From Rhodospirillaceae bacterium (GTDB lineage Bacteria; Pseudomonadota; Alphaproteobacteria; Rhodospirillales; Rhodospirillaceae), in NCBI GenBank assembly GCA_029245025.1, contig JAQWQC010000029.1, positions 1 to 64,000 of the forward strand: a stretch of 64,000 bases of DNA. Direction: 5' to 3'. This document shows, piece after piece, positions 27,071-35,330 of this stretch (the first letter of the stretch is position 1; the number at the start of each line of letters is the position of its first letter). Under the pieces are notes generated by a model that saw nothing but the letters and a program-made list of their open reading frames with translations, made no database searches and was not told the DNA's origin. Made by a program: the position numbers and the translations under genes.

Positions 27071-27900
27071 GGTCGGAGCAATCTGGCCAACCCAGTTGTG
27101 GCTGCATATGCCCAATCGAACGCGGTTAGAGAAACTGTATTGCCGATCGGATCAATTCTCCTAAGCCGACTGGATAATCGTTTAGCCAAAGCTACGCAAA
27201 TCGTTGCTTCAGCAGCGAGGCCGCGATTACGGATTAAGTTTGGTAATTTGGAAGCTGATGCGATTAGGACATCCGTATTGTCTAGCACGCGATTATATAC
27301 GGTTCTCAGTTCAGGGCTTGCCGTTTCACGTCCTAAGCCGTCGACTTTTTCGCCCACTCCCTCAATCCAATCAGTAGGCATGTATACGCGTTGAAGTGTT
27401 TGCCAATCTCTTGAGGCATCTTGAACGTGGTTGAGAATTTGTAACGCACTACACAAAGTGTCAGATTCCGGTGTGTCAGTTTTTTCTTCGTGGAGTGCCA
27501 GTAGGAACCGACCAACCGGACAAGCGGAATACTGACAATAATTTATAAGGTCTGCCCAGGTTCGGCAGGGATTGTTGTCTGCATCCCAAAGAAAGGCCTC
27601 CAATAGGTCGCTGGCCAAGCTCAGATCGAGACCGCGCTCGGTCAGCTGAGTTCCCAAGGTGCGAGCGGCTGCAATGTCTTCGGCGTGGTTAGAGTCCCTC
27701 GGTTCAACCCCGGCCAGAGCGCTTTTCATGGCGGAGAGGCGGTTTTTTTTGGTTTCTCGGGTTAAGTCGGGAGAGTCAGCGATGTCGTCCGCGTATCGCG
27801 CAAACATATAGTAGGCATGCACCGTAGCGCGCAATCGGCGCGGAATGAGCGGGCTTCCCACAAGGAAATTTTCGTCGCGTTTGGTTTTTTGTTTGTTCAT
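27067..27900 (-). CDS. hpnC: Hydroxysqualene synthase HpnC
   Basis: The 277-residue squalene/phytoene synthase-family enzyme turns presqualene diphosphate into hydroxysqualene. It has DENFLVGSPLIPRRLR at the N-terminus, the first Asp motif YADDIAD and the second in LNHVQDASRDWQTLQR, followed by VYMPTDW. ATG 27900 is preferred, and a TTG four codons earlier is possible. It is the first gene of hpnCDE. No squalene-hopene cyclase is visible, so the window shows squalene formation and not hopanoid formation as such. Confidence 0.92.
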   Translation of the reverse strand: MNKQKTKRDENFLVGSPLIPRRLRATVHAYYMFARYADDIADSPDLTRETKKNRLSAMKSALAGVEPRDSNHAEDIAAARTLGTQLTERGLDLSLASDLLEAFLWDADNNPCRTWADLINYCQYSACPVGRFLLALHEEKTDTPESDTLCSALQILNHVQDASRDWQTLQRVYMPTDWIEGVGEKVDGLGRETASPELRTVYNRVLDNTDVLIASASKLPNLIRNRGLAAEATICVALAKRLSSRLRRIDPIGNTVSLTAFDWAYAATTGLARLLRP

Positions 27901-27967
27901 GAACGGGTGCAATGGACGAGAGCGGAGAGGTAGTGTAGGCGATGATGGAAACCTGGGCCAGAGACGG

Positions 27968-28819
27968 ATGCCAACGGATAAAGCTCTTTCTTATACGGCG
28001 GACCTTGTAAAGCGATATGACCGCGACCGGTTCCTAACCGCGTTATTTGCGCCAGCGGGTGTCCGCGAGCGCCTGTTGACGCTTTATGCATTCAACGTCG
28101 AGATTGCCCGCATTCGCGAGACGATCACTGAACCTATGATAGGGCAGATGCGTCTCCAGTGGTGGCGTGATGTTTTTGCAGCTATTTCTTCGGGTGATGG
28201 CCCGCCGAAAGGGCACCCGGTGGCCGAGCCTCTAGCTGCCCTCATCGAAATGCAGTCGCTGCCGCTTGAACCGTTCCTGGCCGCGCTGGACGCCCGCGAG
28301 CAGGACTTGTCCGAAGACCCACCGGCCAACTTGAGCGACCTCGTTGCGTATTGTCGAGGGTCTTCGGCCGGGATAGCGACGCTTGGTTTGCGGACTCTTG
28401 GTGTGTCGGATGACCAATCCCTTCAAACGGCTGACAATATTGCAACCGCTTGGGCACTCACGGGTATTTCTCGGGCGGCGCGTTTTCTCGCGCTCGCCGG
28501 ACGGATAATGCTACCGCACGAAGCCATGCAGAAACAAGGTCTTGTCCTGCAGGATCTGCAGAACCCAGAACGCGCTGGGCCGTCGTCGAGTGTTATTTCC
28601 GAAGTATGCGTTGCCGCGCGCGATCATTTAGCAGCTGCGCGGCAGTATAGGAATGTTGTCGATCTAAAAGGGTTGCCGGTCTTCTTAGTTGCGACGCTCG
28701 CCGACTCTTACCTAACTGGATTAGAACGCGCTGATTATCAGATCTACGATTCGAACGTGATTCGACAGCGCCCCGCGATAGCGCGTCTGTGGTGGAATAA
28801 TTGGCGCAAGCGTTTTTGA
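27968..28819 (+). CDS. Squalene/phytoene synthase-family protein lacking catalytic Asp motifs (NDUFAF6-like)
   Basis: This 283-residue protein has the squalene/phytoene synthase fold (FLTALFAPAGVRERLLTLYAFN at the N-terminus, RLQWWRDVF and AYCRGSSAGIATLGLR further on). Where catalytic relatives have DDxxD it reads VEIARIRETITE. Where they have the second D-x-x-x-D it reads LTGISRAARFLALAG. It is therefore unlikely to be a prenyl synthase. This fits the NDUFAF6 group, the mitochondrial complex I assembly factor relatives that in alphaproteobacteria follow the secDF-Mth938 genes. Here the hpnCDE/puuD block lies between the two. The start is ATG 27968; the upstream open frame overlaps the beginning of divergent hpnC. 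Confidence 0.82.
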   Translation: MPTDKALSYTADLVKRYDRDRFLTALFAPAGVRERLLTLYAFNVEIARIRETITEPMIGQMRLQWWRDVFAAISSGDGPPKGHPVAEPLAALIEMQSLPLEPFLAALDAREQDLSEDPPANLSDLVAYCRGSSAGIATLGLRTLGVSDDQSLQTADNIATAWALTGISRAARFLALAGRIMLPHEAMQKQGLVLQDLQNPERAGPSSSVISEVCVAARDHLAAARQYRNVVDLKGLPVFLVATLADSYLTGLERADYQIYDSNVIRQRPAIARLWWNNWRKRF

Positions 28820-28826
28820 ACTTAAT

Positions 28827-30203
28827 CTATTCAGCCGCTTGGGAGCCGTTCTCAAGCCAGTTTTGTAGATCGCGTTTAGCCCGCGCAGCGCAGGCTCCTT
28901 TGCGATCGCGGCCTTTAAGGCGGCGACCGTTCTCCCTTAGTCCTTCGGGTCCCTCGAGATCAGGAAACAACCCAAAGTTCACATTCATTGGCTGATACGT
29001 GTCTTCAAGGGCACCGCCAGTAATATGCCCAAGTAGGGCGCCTATGGAAGTTGTTGGCGGTGGTGGTGCGAATGCCTGACCTGTACGCTCCGCCGCTGCG
29101 AAGCGCCCGACCAGCAGCCCAACAGCTGCACTTTCGATATACCCTTCACATCCGGTGATTTGTCCGGCAAATCGAATGCGCGGCATAGCTTTAAGACGGA
29201 ATGTGTCGTCGAGCAGGCGAGGGGAATTGATGAAGGTGTTGCGGTGAATGCCACCGAGCTTAACGAACTCTGCTTTTTCAAGCCCCGGGATCATTCGGAA
29301 GGTATCTTTTTGGGCACCGTATTTCAGCTTGGTCTGGAAACCCACGAGATTGTAGAGCGTGCCCAGAGCATTGTCTTGGCGCAGTTGCACGATCGCCCAA
29401 GGTTTTGTTTGTGGATCATAGGGGTTGGTTAAGCCAACGGGTTTCATTGGACCGAACCGTAAAGTTTCGCGACCTCGTTCAGCCATGACTTCGATGGGGA
29501 GGCAGCCTTCAAAGTAGGGTGTATTCTTTTCCCACTCTTTGAATTCTGTTTTTTCGCCTGCGATCAAGGCGTCCATGAAGGCGTTGTATTGGGTTTGATC
29601 CATCGGACAATTGATGTAGTCGGACCCTTCACCTTTGTCATAGCGTGACTGAAACCACGCTTTTTCAAAATCGATACTGTCCTTGGTGACAATAGGCGCG
29701 ATGGCGTCAAAAAACGCGAGGGACTCCTCGCCAGTGAGTTCGCATATGGTGCCGCTCAAATCTGGCGAGGTCAGGGGGCCGGTTGCAATGATAACGCTGG
29801 ACCAATCGTCAGGCGGGAGACCGTCAACCTCACCTCGCTCGATTGTTATCAGGGGTTCGTTTTCAATTGCCGTCTGAACAGCTTCTGCAAACCCGTCGCG
29901 ATCTACAGCAAGCGCGGAACCGGCTGGCACACGATTGGTGTCGCCACATTTAAGAATAAGCGAGTCCATGGCTCGCATTTCGTGATGGAGTAGTCCAACG
30001 GCGTTATAATCTGCGTCATCTGACCTAAAAGAATTTGAGCAGACCAACTCGGCAAGACGATCAGTCTGATGCGCATCTGTCATTTTTACAGGCCGCATTT
30101 CGTGCAGAATAACGTGGACGCTCGCACGGGTGATCTGCCAAGCGGCTTCCGATCCTGCAAGACCGCCGCCGATGATATGGATTGGTTCGATAGAACTTGT
30201 CAT
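28827..30203 (-). CDS. trmFO: tRNA (uracil-5-)-methyltransferase TrmFO, folate- and FAD-dependent
   Basis: The 458-residue enzyme makes m5U54 in tRNA using methylenetetrahydrofolate and FADH2. The FAD motif [16 protein letters not shown], the conserved [11 protein letters not shown] and [15 protein letters not shown] segments, and [18 protein letters not shown] are all present. It converges with the NDUFAF6-like gene with only 7 bp between stops. An RNA-methylation role using folate rather than SAM is typical of alphaproteobacteria and Gram-positives. Confidence 0.95.
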   Translation of the reverse strand: MTSSIEPIHIIGGGLAGSEAAWQITRASVHVILHEMRPVKMTDAHQTDRLAELVCSNSFRSDDADYNAVGLLHHEMRAMDSLILKCGDTNRVPAGSALAVDRDGFAEAVQTAIENEPLITIERGEVDGLPPDDWSSVIIATGPLTSPDLSGTICELTGEESLAFFDAIAPIVTKDSIDFEKAWFQSRYDKGEGSDYINCPMDQTQYNAFMDALIAGEKTEFKEWEKNTPYFEGCLPIEVMAERGRETLRFGPMKPVGLTNPYDPQTKPWAIVQLRQDNALGTLYNLVGFQTKLKYGAQKDTFRMIPGLEKAEFVKLGGIHRNTFINSPRLLDDTFRLKAMPRIRFAGQITGCEGYIESAAVGLLVGRFAAAERTGQAFAPPPPTTSIGALLGHITGGALEDTYQPMNVNFGLFPDLEGPEGLRENGRRLKGRDRKGACAARAKRDLQNWLENGSQAAE

Positions 30204-30317
30204 GGCGGGGGAATACCGGGACCGGTCGCGCCTGTCCAGGGGGTATAAGCCGTCGGTTCTCTACCCACTAAGAGTGGGGTGTTTGTCTCTCAGAAAGGAC
30301 AAGTTAAAGTGGGGGAT

Positions 30318-30710
30318 ATGACGGTACAGAAATTCTTTGTGGTCGGCGGCGAATATGCAGACACCACCTTTCAAGACATAGCAGATGGCGGTGAGCCAGA
30401 GGTCCATGGCCCGTTTTCAGAACCTGATGCTAAGGACTTTTGGCGTTCAATAACGGCGAAAACCGTCGATAACGCCATAGTGCGTTATGTGTTGAAGGCA
30501 GAAGAAGAAGTTAACGGAGAAATATACTGGGTGGTTGGCGGTGAATACGCAGACACCACGTTTAAATCTCCTGCCAGCGGTAAAGCGATAGAGGCCTATG
30601 GCCCTTTCCACAAGGCTGGTGCTCTCGAGTATTGGCGCAGTATAACGGGTAAGACGGTGGATGATGCTTTGGTTCGATATGATATCCGTGAGAATTGGGG
30701 TGACCGCTGA
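30318..30710 (+). CDS. DUF4170-family protein with two tandem copies of the domain
   Basis: The 130-residue cytoplasmic protein is made of two near-identical halves. Copy 1 (about residues 3-58) has FFVVGGEYADTTF, HGPF and WRSITAKTVDNAIVRY. Copy 2 (about 68-124) has WVVGGEYADTTF, YGPF and WRSITGKTVDDALVRY. Known DUF4170 proteins usually have one domain and no assigned function. ATG 30318 is preceded by GTGGGGGA. It sits alone between divergent trmFO and the convergent nucleoside transporter. The clear similarity of the halves points to a fairly recent internal duplication. Confidence 0.8.
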   Translation: MTVQKFFVVGGEYADTTFQDIADGGEPEVHGPFSEPDAKDFWRSITAKTVDNAIVRYVLKAEEEVNGEIYWVVGGEYADTTFKSPASGKAIEAYGPFHKAGALEYWRSITGKTVDDALVRYDIRENWGDR

Positions 30711-30787
30711 CACGGCCAGACGTGTGGATCGGGTATATGGGGAGGGTGGCCGGCACACATTTTTCGGCTGAGCGGGCCTTTTAATCT

Positions 30788-32041
30788 TTATGTGATTAAG
30801 CCGATGACTGCACCCGTAAGTCCTGTGGCCAGATTGCCAGCGATCCAAGATTTCATGCCCAGAGACAGTGAGACGCTGCGATTGACGGGGGCGAGTGTTC
30901 CGATTACTGAGACCAACATCCCAACGCTGGCGAGATTGGCGAAGCCGCACAAAGCATAGGTCATGATAAGGGTGGAGCGTGAAGAGAGGATGTCCGGATC
31001 AAGTCCTCCAAGGGCTTGGTAAGCGACAAACTCGTTGAGTACTGCTTTGGTGCCCATAAGTTGACCGGCGGCAATGGCTTCGCCGGGTGGAATGCCATAG
31101 AGCAAGACAATGGGCGCAAAAACCCAACCGAACAGACGGTCAATGGTGAGTGCTGCTCCAGCCACATCGGGTAGGAGTCCGAGCATTTGATCGCCAAGAG
31201 AAACGAACGCGAAGACGACAATGAGAATAGCAACAATCGCGAGGTATAGCTTCATACCATCCATGGTGCCCTGCACAACGGCGTCGAGGCTACTGTCGTA
31301 GGATAAATTGTCGGTCATTTCCTGTTTATTCGTGGTCGATGTGTTACCCGGTATCATGATCCGAGCAACCAGCAATGCGGCAGGGAGAGAAATAACGGAA
31401 GCGGTAACGATATGGCTGGTCGCACCTGGCAGCACAGGCTCTAAGATGGTGGCGTAGAGGACAAGAACCACACCGGAAACCGTCGCGAGTCCTGCGGTCA
31501 TGACAGCAAAGAGGTCTGCACGATTCAATTTGTTGAGAACGCCGCGGATAAACAACGGCGACTCAACAACGCCAAAAAAAAGATTCGCGGCACACCCCAA
31601 GCTGACGCCGCCCCCTAAACCCAGGCTTTTCTGTAAGGACTTTGACAGCCAGCGGATAAGGGCAGGAAGTATCTTCCAGTGCCACAACAATGCAGCAAGA
31701 GCGGAAACAACAATAACAATTGGTAGTATCTGAAAGGCAACGATTACAGATGTGCCGTCACCGGGAACTGGGAAGGGGGACGGCCCGCCACCGGCATACC
31801 CAAATACAAAAGCGGCACCGTCACGGGCGGCTTGGTCTATGGCGGCAACCCCTTTGCTTAAAAATGACAAGGCTGCCCAGACAAACGGAATTTTGAGGAT
31901 GAGCAGGGCGATGACGACTTGTATGGCCAATGCAAGCCCAATCAATCGAATAGATACCACTTTCCTGTCTTCACTCATTAGCCAGGCTAGTCCGATGAGG
32001 CCCGCTATGCCTGCAAGGCTATGTAGCAATGTGGGTATCAC
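30788..32041 (-). CDS. Concentrative nucleoside transporter (NupC/CNT family)
   Basis: The 417-residue inner-membrane symporter imports nucleosides with H+ or Na+. The conserved motifs GAANLFFGVVESPLFIR-like (GCAANLFFGVVESPL), NKLNRADLFAVMTAGLATVSG and the C-terminal LSSRSTLIMTYALCGFANLASVG are diagnostic, and about ten membrane helices are present. It starts with GTG at 32041, 13 bp after the doxX stop, so it is probably cotranscribed with the two genes upstream. Confidence 0.9.
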   Translation of the reverse strand: MIPTLLHSLAGIAGLIGLAWLMSEDRKVVSIRLIGLALAIQVVIALLILKIPFVWAALSFLSKGVAAIDQAARDGAAFVFGYAGGGPSPFPVPGDGTSVIVAFQILPIVIVVSALAALLWHWKILPALIRWLSKSLQKSLGLGGGVSLGCAANLFFGVVESPLFIRGVLNKLNRADLFAVMTAGLATVSGVVLVLYATILEPVLPGATSHIVTASVISLPAALLVARIMIPGNTSTTNKQEMTDNLSYDSSLDAVVQGTMDGMKLYLAIVAILIVVFAFVSLGDQMLGLLPDVAGAALTIDRLFGWVFAPIVLLYGIPPGEAIAAGQLMGTKAVLNEFVAYQALGGLDPDILSSRSTLIMTYALCGFANLASVGMLVSVIGTLAPVNRSVSLSLGMKSWIAGNLATGLTGAVIGLIT

Positions 32042-32054
32042 GAAAACGGTGCGA

Positions 32055-32597
32055 TCATTTGCTTAGCAACCACGCATGGCGCGGAAATTTCCGCCGCAGC
32101 AGACCATCAAATCCGAGCCAATGCCCCGATGGGTACACAATGAAGATGATGTTGAGGATGAAAAACGGCAGAAGTGATGCGTCGTAGTAACCGCCGATCG
32201 CGAGATTAAACAAAATGAAGAAACCGCCAAAGCTAGATAGGCGCGTCGCGATTCCGAAAATCAATCCCAGACCAACGGTAATCTCTCCCACTGTGACGAT
32301 CGAAGCGATCAACGGATACAGTGGTAGAGCAAATTCAGTCAGGTATAAGTGCGCGAAAGAAGATGGATTGAGTTCGGTTAGTCTCTGGAGGAAAACTTTT
32401 TCCAAGAGGTCACTGTTAAGCCATCCCTTGAGAAGTTTGTTTATTCCGGCAAGCAAGAAGAACAGGCCAAAGAGAAAACGGAATAGTAAGTTCAATATGA
32501 TGCCGACGACCTTCCCAGGGTGTGCCTTGATCCAAGTGCCCGACCAAGAGAAAGTATTCCCTTCACTCTGAATGTCGTTCTGAGTCACATCATTCAT
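32055..32597 (-). CDS. DoxX-family membrane protein
   Basis: This 180-residue protein has four hydrophobic helices (FRFLFGLFFLLAGINKLL, PLIASIVTVGEITVGLGLIFG, the FFILFNLAIGGYY region and PFFILNIIFIVYPSGH), the pattern of the DoxX/DoxD family. The start is ATG 32597, overlapping the end of the upstream gene by 8 bp, so translation is probably coupled. The function in this context is unknown. Family members are linked to thiosulfate:quinone oxidation or redox homeostasis, but the similarity is too general to choose. Confidence 0.75.
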   Translation of the reverse strand: MNDVTQNDIQSEGNTFSWSGTWIKAHPGKVVGIILNLLFRFLFGLFFLLAGINKLLKGWLNSDLLEKVFLQRLTELNPSSFAHLYLTEFALPLYPLIASIVTVGEITVGLGLIFGIATRLSSFGGFFILFNLAIGGYYDASLLPFFILNIIFIVYPSGHWLGFDGLLRRKFPRHAWLLSK

Positions 32598-33174
32598 CGG
32601 GCGTATCCTGAACCTTGAGGACAGTCTCCCACGGACTATTAGCTTCAATCATCGCCATGGATTCGGGGATGCCTAATCGACGACAACTTCCAATAGTGTC
32701 TCCGCCATCTGCCATCCAAGCTAACGTGTTGCGGTCAATTCGAGTGCCATCAATGTCAATCGTTGCATCTGCCACACTGAGATAAGCTGTGACTGGAGCA
32801 GTAATATTTGGCGGCCCAGTAGTGATGAACTTGAAGACCGTGGCCGGCCGCTTTTCGCTAGTCACCGGATCAAACCACTTGGCAAAATAATCCCATATGG
32901 TCGCGATCTGTCCCCAAAAGGTTTTAGTCTCAAAGTAAAAGAGGGTGAACCTCGGAGGGTTGGACGCCGCAGGCTGCTCCGCTGAGCACCGAACGTAGGC
33001 CTCACACATGGTACACAGTTCACCAAACTGGCTCATCAACAGGGGGGTGTCGCCCCAATCCGGAGTAGCCATAGAGACAGTTGAGTCTTGAGCGAGAGGT
33101 TCGGTTACCGAGGTTCCAAGGACGATGGTAAAGACGAGCGTCCAAGCTGCGATCGCTCTTCGAAAACATGACAT
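32590..33174 (-). CDS. Secreted protein of unknown function with a C-x-x-C motif
   Basis: The 194-residue protein begins with a Sec signal peptide (WTLVFTIVLGTSVTEPLA, cleavage near residue 29). A cysteine cluster then follows: C54-x-x-C57 and C63 (ELCTMCEAYVRC). The rest has aromatic-rich segments (FYFETKTFWGQIATIWDYF) and an IDGTRIDRNTLAWMADGGDTIG part. I do not recognise the family. It is the first gene of a likely three-gene operon with doxX and the nucleoside transporter. The CxxC could bind a metal or heme or act in thiol exchange, but no CxxCH is present. Confidence 0.75.
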   Translation of the reverse strand: MSCFRRAIAAWTLVFTIVLGTSVTEPLAQDSTVSMATPDWGDTPLLMSQFGELCTMCEAYVRCSAEQPAASNPPRFTLFYFETKTFWGQIATIWDYFAKWFDPVTSEKRPATVFKFITTGPPNITAPVTAYLSVADATIDIDGTRIDRNTLAWMADGGDTIGSCRRLGIPESMAMIEANSPWETVLKVQDTPDE

Positions 33175-33243
33175 AGCTGACTGTGTCTCCCCCGCCTATA
33201 GTATGGCAATTAGACCAAATCGCGATGGAAAGGGACACTAAAA

Positions 33244-34335
33244 ATGGCACTGCTCTGGAAAGCAACGGCTATGCAGACCAATAACGTTATCGTCAACGCG
33301 GCGAAAACCCATGAAGAGGCGATGGCGATCGTCGACAAAAGCATCGACCGTTGGGAAGAACTGATTACCTGGGCGGCTGGGCGCGGAGGCGGCATGAAAA
33401 ATCTTGTCGTTTTCCCTGAGTTCAATCTGCAAGGCTTTCCACTTGGAGAAACATCAGCGGAATGGATAGAGAAAGCATGCTTCCAAATTCCAGGTTGCGC
33501 GCCGGTCGAGCGTCTGCAGAAAATTGCTCAGAAGTTTGGAATTTATCTAGGTGCCAATGCTTATGAAGCGCCTCCCGAATGGCCGGGTCGTTATTTCAAC
33601 TGTTCTTTCCTGATTGATCCGTCCGGGGATGTCATCCTCAAGTATCGTCGAATCTCGACTGCGCAGGCGGCCTCGCCACATGACGTACTTGACGAGTATC
33701 TCGACAAGCATGGGATTGAAGGTCTCTTCCCGGTGGCTAAAACAGAGATCGGCAATATATCGATGATGCCCTGTGGCGAGATTCTATGGCCGGAGACCTC
33801 GAGGTGCTTGATGCTGCGCGGTGCTGAGGTGATTTTGCACCCAACGTCCGATCATGGGCGCTCGGAAAACATGGCATGGGAGTCTGCGAAGCGCGTTAGA
33901 GCCGCTGAGAATATGGTTTACTTCGTCTCGGCGAACGCCGGAAAAATTATCGGGTCTCCACCGAACGATACTCATGCCGGAAATTCGAAGATCATTGATT
34001 TTCAAGGACAGCTGATGGTCGAGAGTGGCGTCGCTGGGGAGTCGATTAATGCGTCGGCGGTAATCGATATGGATGCCTTACGGCGGGCGCGATGCACTCC
34101 TACAGGACCGTTTGGTGTGAATCGATTGGCGCGATTAAGGTCAGAAGCCTATGCGCCCGTGTTTAACGACGCCGCATTTTATCCGGTCAATCTCTGGAAG
34201 GATAAACCCATGGATTCTAAGAAACGCATCCAAGATGCTTTGATCGACGTGATAAAGAAAAAGGTCGAAGACGAGACGTTCAATCCACCCTCGAAAGGGC
34301 AGGCACTTGAAGGTTATGATCTTTGGGGGAGCTGA
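33244..34335 (+). CDS. Carbon-nitrogen hydrolase (nitrilase superfamily)
   Basis: This 363-residue amidase-type hydrolase cleaves a C-N bond through a Glu-Lys-Cys triad. The likely residues are E59 (VVFPEF), K133 (ILKYRRIS) and C177 (MMPCGEI). The fold continues through a typical ENMVYFVSANAG segment, and a C-terminal extension follows (about residues 310-363, Lys-rich). The substrate cannot be told. It begins 69 bp from the divergent secreted-protein gene. Its end is 16 bp before the start of the DUF1838 gene, so the two are probably one operon and may act on the same compound. Confidence 0.86.
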   Translation: MALLWKATAMQTNNVIVNAAKTHEEAMAIVDKSIDRWEELITWAAGRGGGMKNLVVFPEFNLQGFPLGETSAEWIEKACFQIPGCAPVERLQKIAQKFGIYLGANAYEAPPEWPGRYFNCSFLIDPSGDVILKYRRISTAQAASPHDVLDEYLDKHGIEGLFPVAKTEIGNISMMPCGEILWPETSRCLMLRGAEVILHPTSDHGRSENMAWESAKRVRAAENMVYFVSANAGKIIGSPPNDTHAGNSKIIDFQGQLMVESGVAGESINASAVIDMDALRRARCTPTGPFGVNRLARLRSEAYAPVFNDAAFYPVNLWKDKPMDSKKRIQDALIDVIKKKVEDETFNPPSKGQALEGYDLWGS

Positions 34336-34351
34336 TTCTGTGGGGGAACCT

Positions 34352-35203
34352 ATGAAAAGACGCACATTGATTGCTGGGATGGCAGGCTTGGCGACGGCAC
34401 CAATAATTGGCCGATCTTCGGTCGCGGCCTTGCCAGAGGTTTTGGACCCTATAGATCGCGCACACCTCGGCTTGCTGCAAAAGAAGCTCATTTACTCGGC
34501 GGATGATCGACCGCTGATCTGGTGGATTCGTGGAAACAAATATGGATCTATCAATGGCGCCTTGACGCCTTTGTGGACTCTCAATGTGGTGCTTTTCAAA
34601 GCAGTGTCTCACAATGAGGGCGGGACCTTCGATGTGAAATCGATGGAAATCGTCTATAAAACGGATGTTGAGACAGATGAGCCATTGAGGAAGTGGCGAA
34701 ATCCTTACAACGGCGAAGTCTACGACGAAGAGCCGTTGATTATGGGGCCACTTTCGCGAGGGTTCACCAATGAAGGACCGATCAGTCAATCAGAACTTCC
34801 TGGCGCTAGCATTCAGCGGGAGGGACACCTTGGACCCGCAGAGATAGCCGGCGATGATGTTTGGTTGATCTCAGATGCAAACGTGGTGGTTGATCGGGAG
34901 GGGCAGCGGAGATTCCGGGCAAATGATTTGTCGACCTACCACGGTAAGGTTTCAGATGTATTGGATCCGGATCTTCCCAGTGCGCCGTCAACGATGACTG
35001 TCCATATCATTCAAAGCTGGCATCCGTGGATGAATATGGGGGATCGTGAGGGCACTTTGGTGACTCGTATCAGCGGCGCAAAATGCTTTTCCATAGAGGA
35101 TATTCACCCGCGCATTCTGTCTATGGTGAAGAAGCAACACCCCAAGATCGCTAAGGACTTTGTTGCGCGCTTGGATGGACCGCCCGAAAACTTTAACCGA
35201 TAG
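34352..35203 (+). CDS. Tat-type DUF1838-family protein
   Basis: The 283-residue protein starts at ATG 34352 (GGGGGAA 5 bases upstream), with a twin-arginine signal MKRRTLIAGMAGLATAP. Family signatures are WWIRGNKYG, RKWRNPYNGEVYDEEP, the DLSTYHGKVSDVLDP part and SWHPWMNMGDREG near the C-terminus. DUF1838 has no established reaction. Members are usually exported and found in bacteria that degrade organic compounds. It is paired with the nitrilase-like gene. Confidence 0.82.
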   Translation: MKRRTLIAGMAGLATAPIIGRSSVAALPEVLDPIDRAHLGLLQKKLIYSADDRPLIWWIRGNKYGSINGALTPLWTLNVVLFKAVSHNEGGTFDVKSMEIVYKTDVETDEPLRKWRNPYNGEVYDEEPLIMGPLSRGFTNEGPISQSELPGASIQREGHLGPAEIAGDDVWLISDANVVVDREGQRRFRANDLSTYHGKVSDVLDPDLPSAPSTMTVHIIQSWHPWMNMGDREGTLVTRISGAKCFSIEDIHPRILSMVKKQHPKIAKDFVARLDGPPENFNR

Positions 35204-35284
35204 AATATTGCAGGTTTAAAGTGGGTTACTCAATCCCTCGGTCGCCCGAACAAAATGGACTTCCCAGACTAGCTGCAAGTTTCG

Positions 35285-35306
35285 GCGGACCCGTTTTGGG
35301 GTCCGC
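35285..35306. terminator. Weak hairpin between convergent DUF1838 and helicase genes
   Basis: A perfect 8-bp stem (GCGGACCC with GGGTCCGC) closes a GTTTTG loop. It lies in the gap between two convergent genes. No strong U-run follows on either strand, so a terminator role is likely only by position. Confidence 0.35.
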
Positions 35307-35330
35307 TCTAAAACGTGGGTTAGATGAGGG

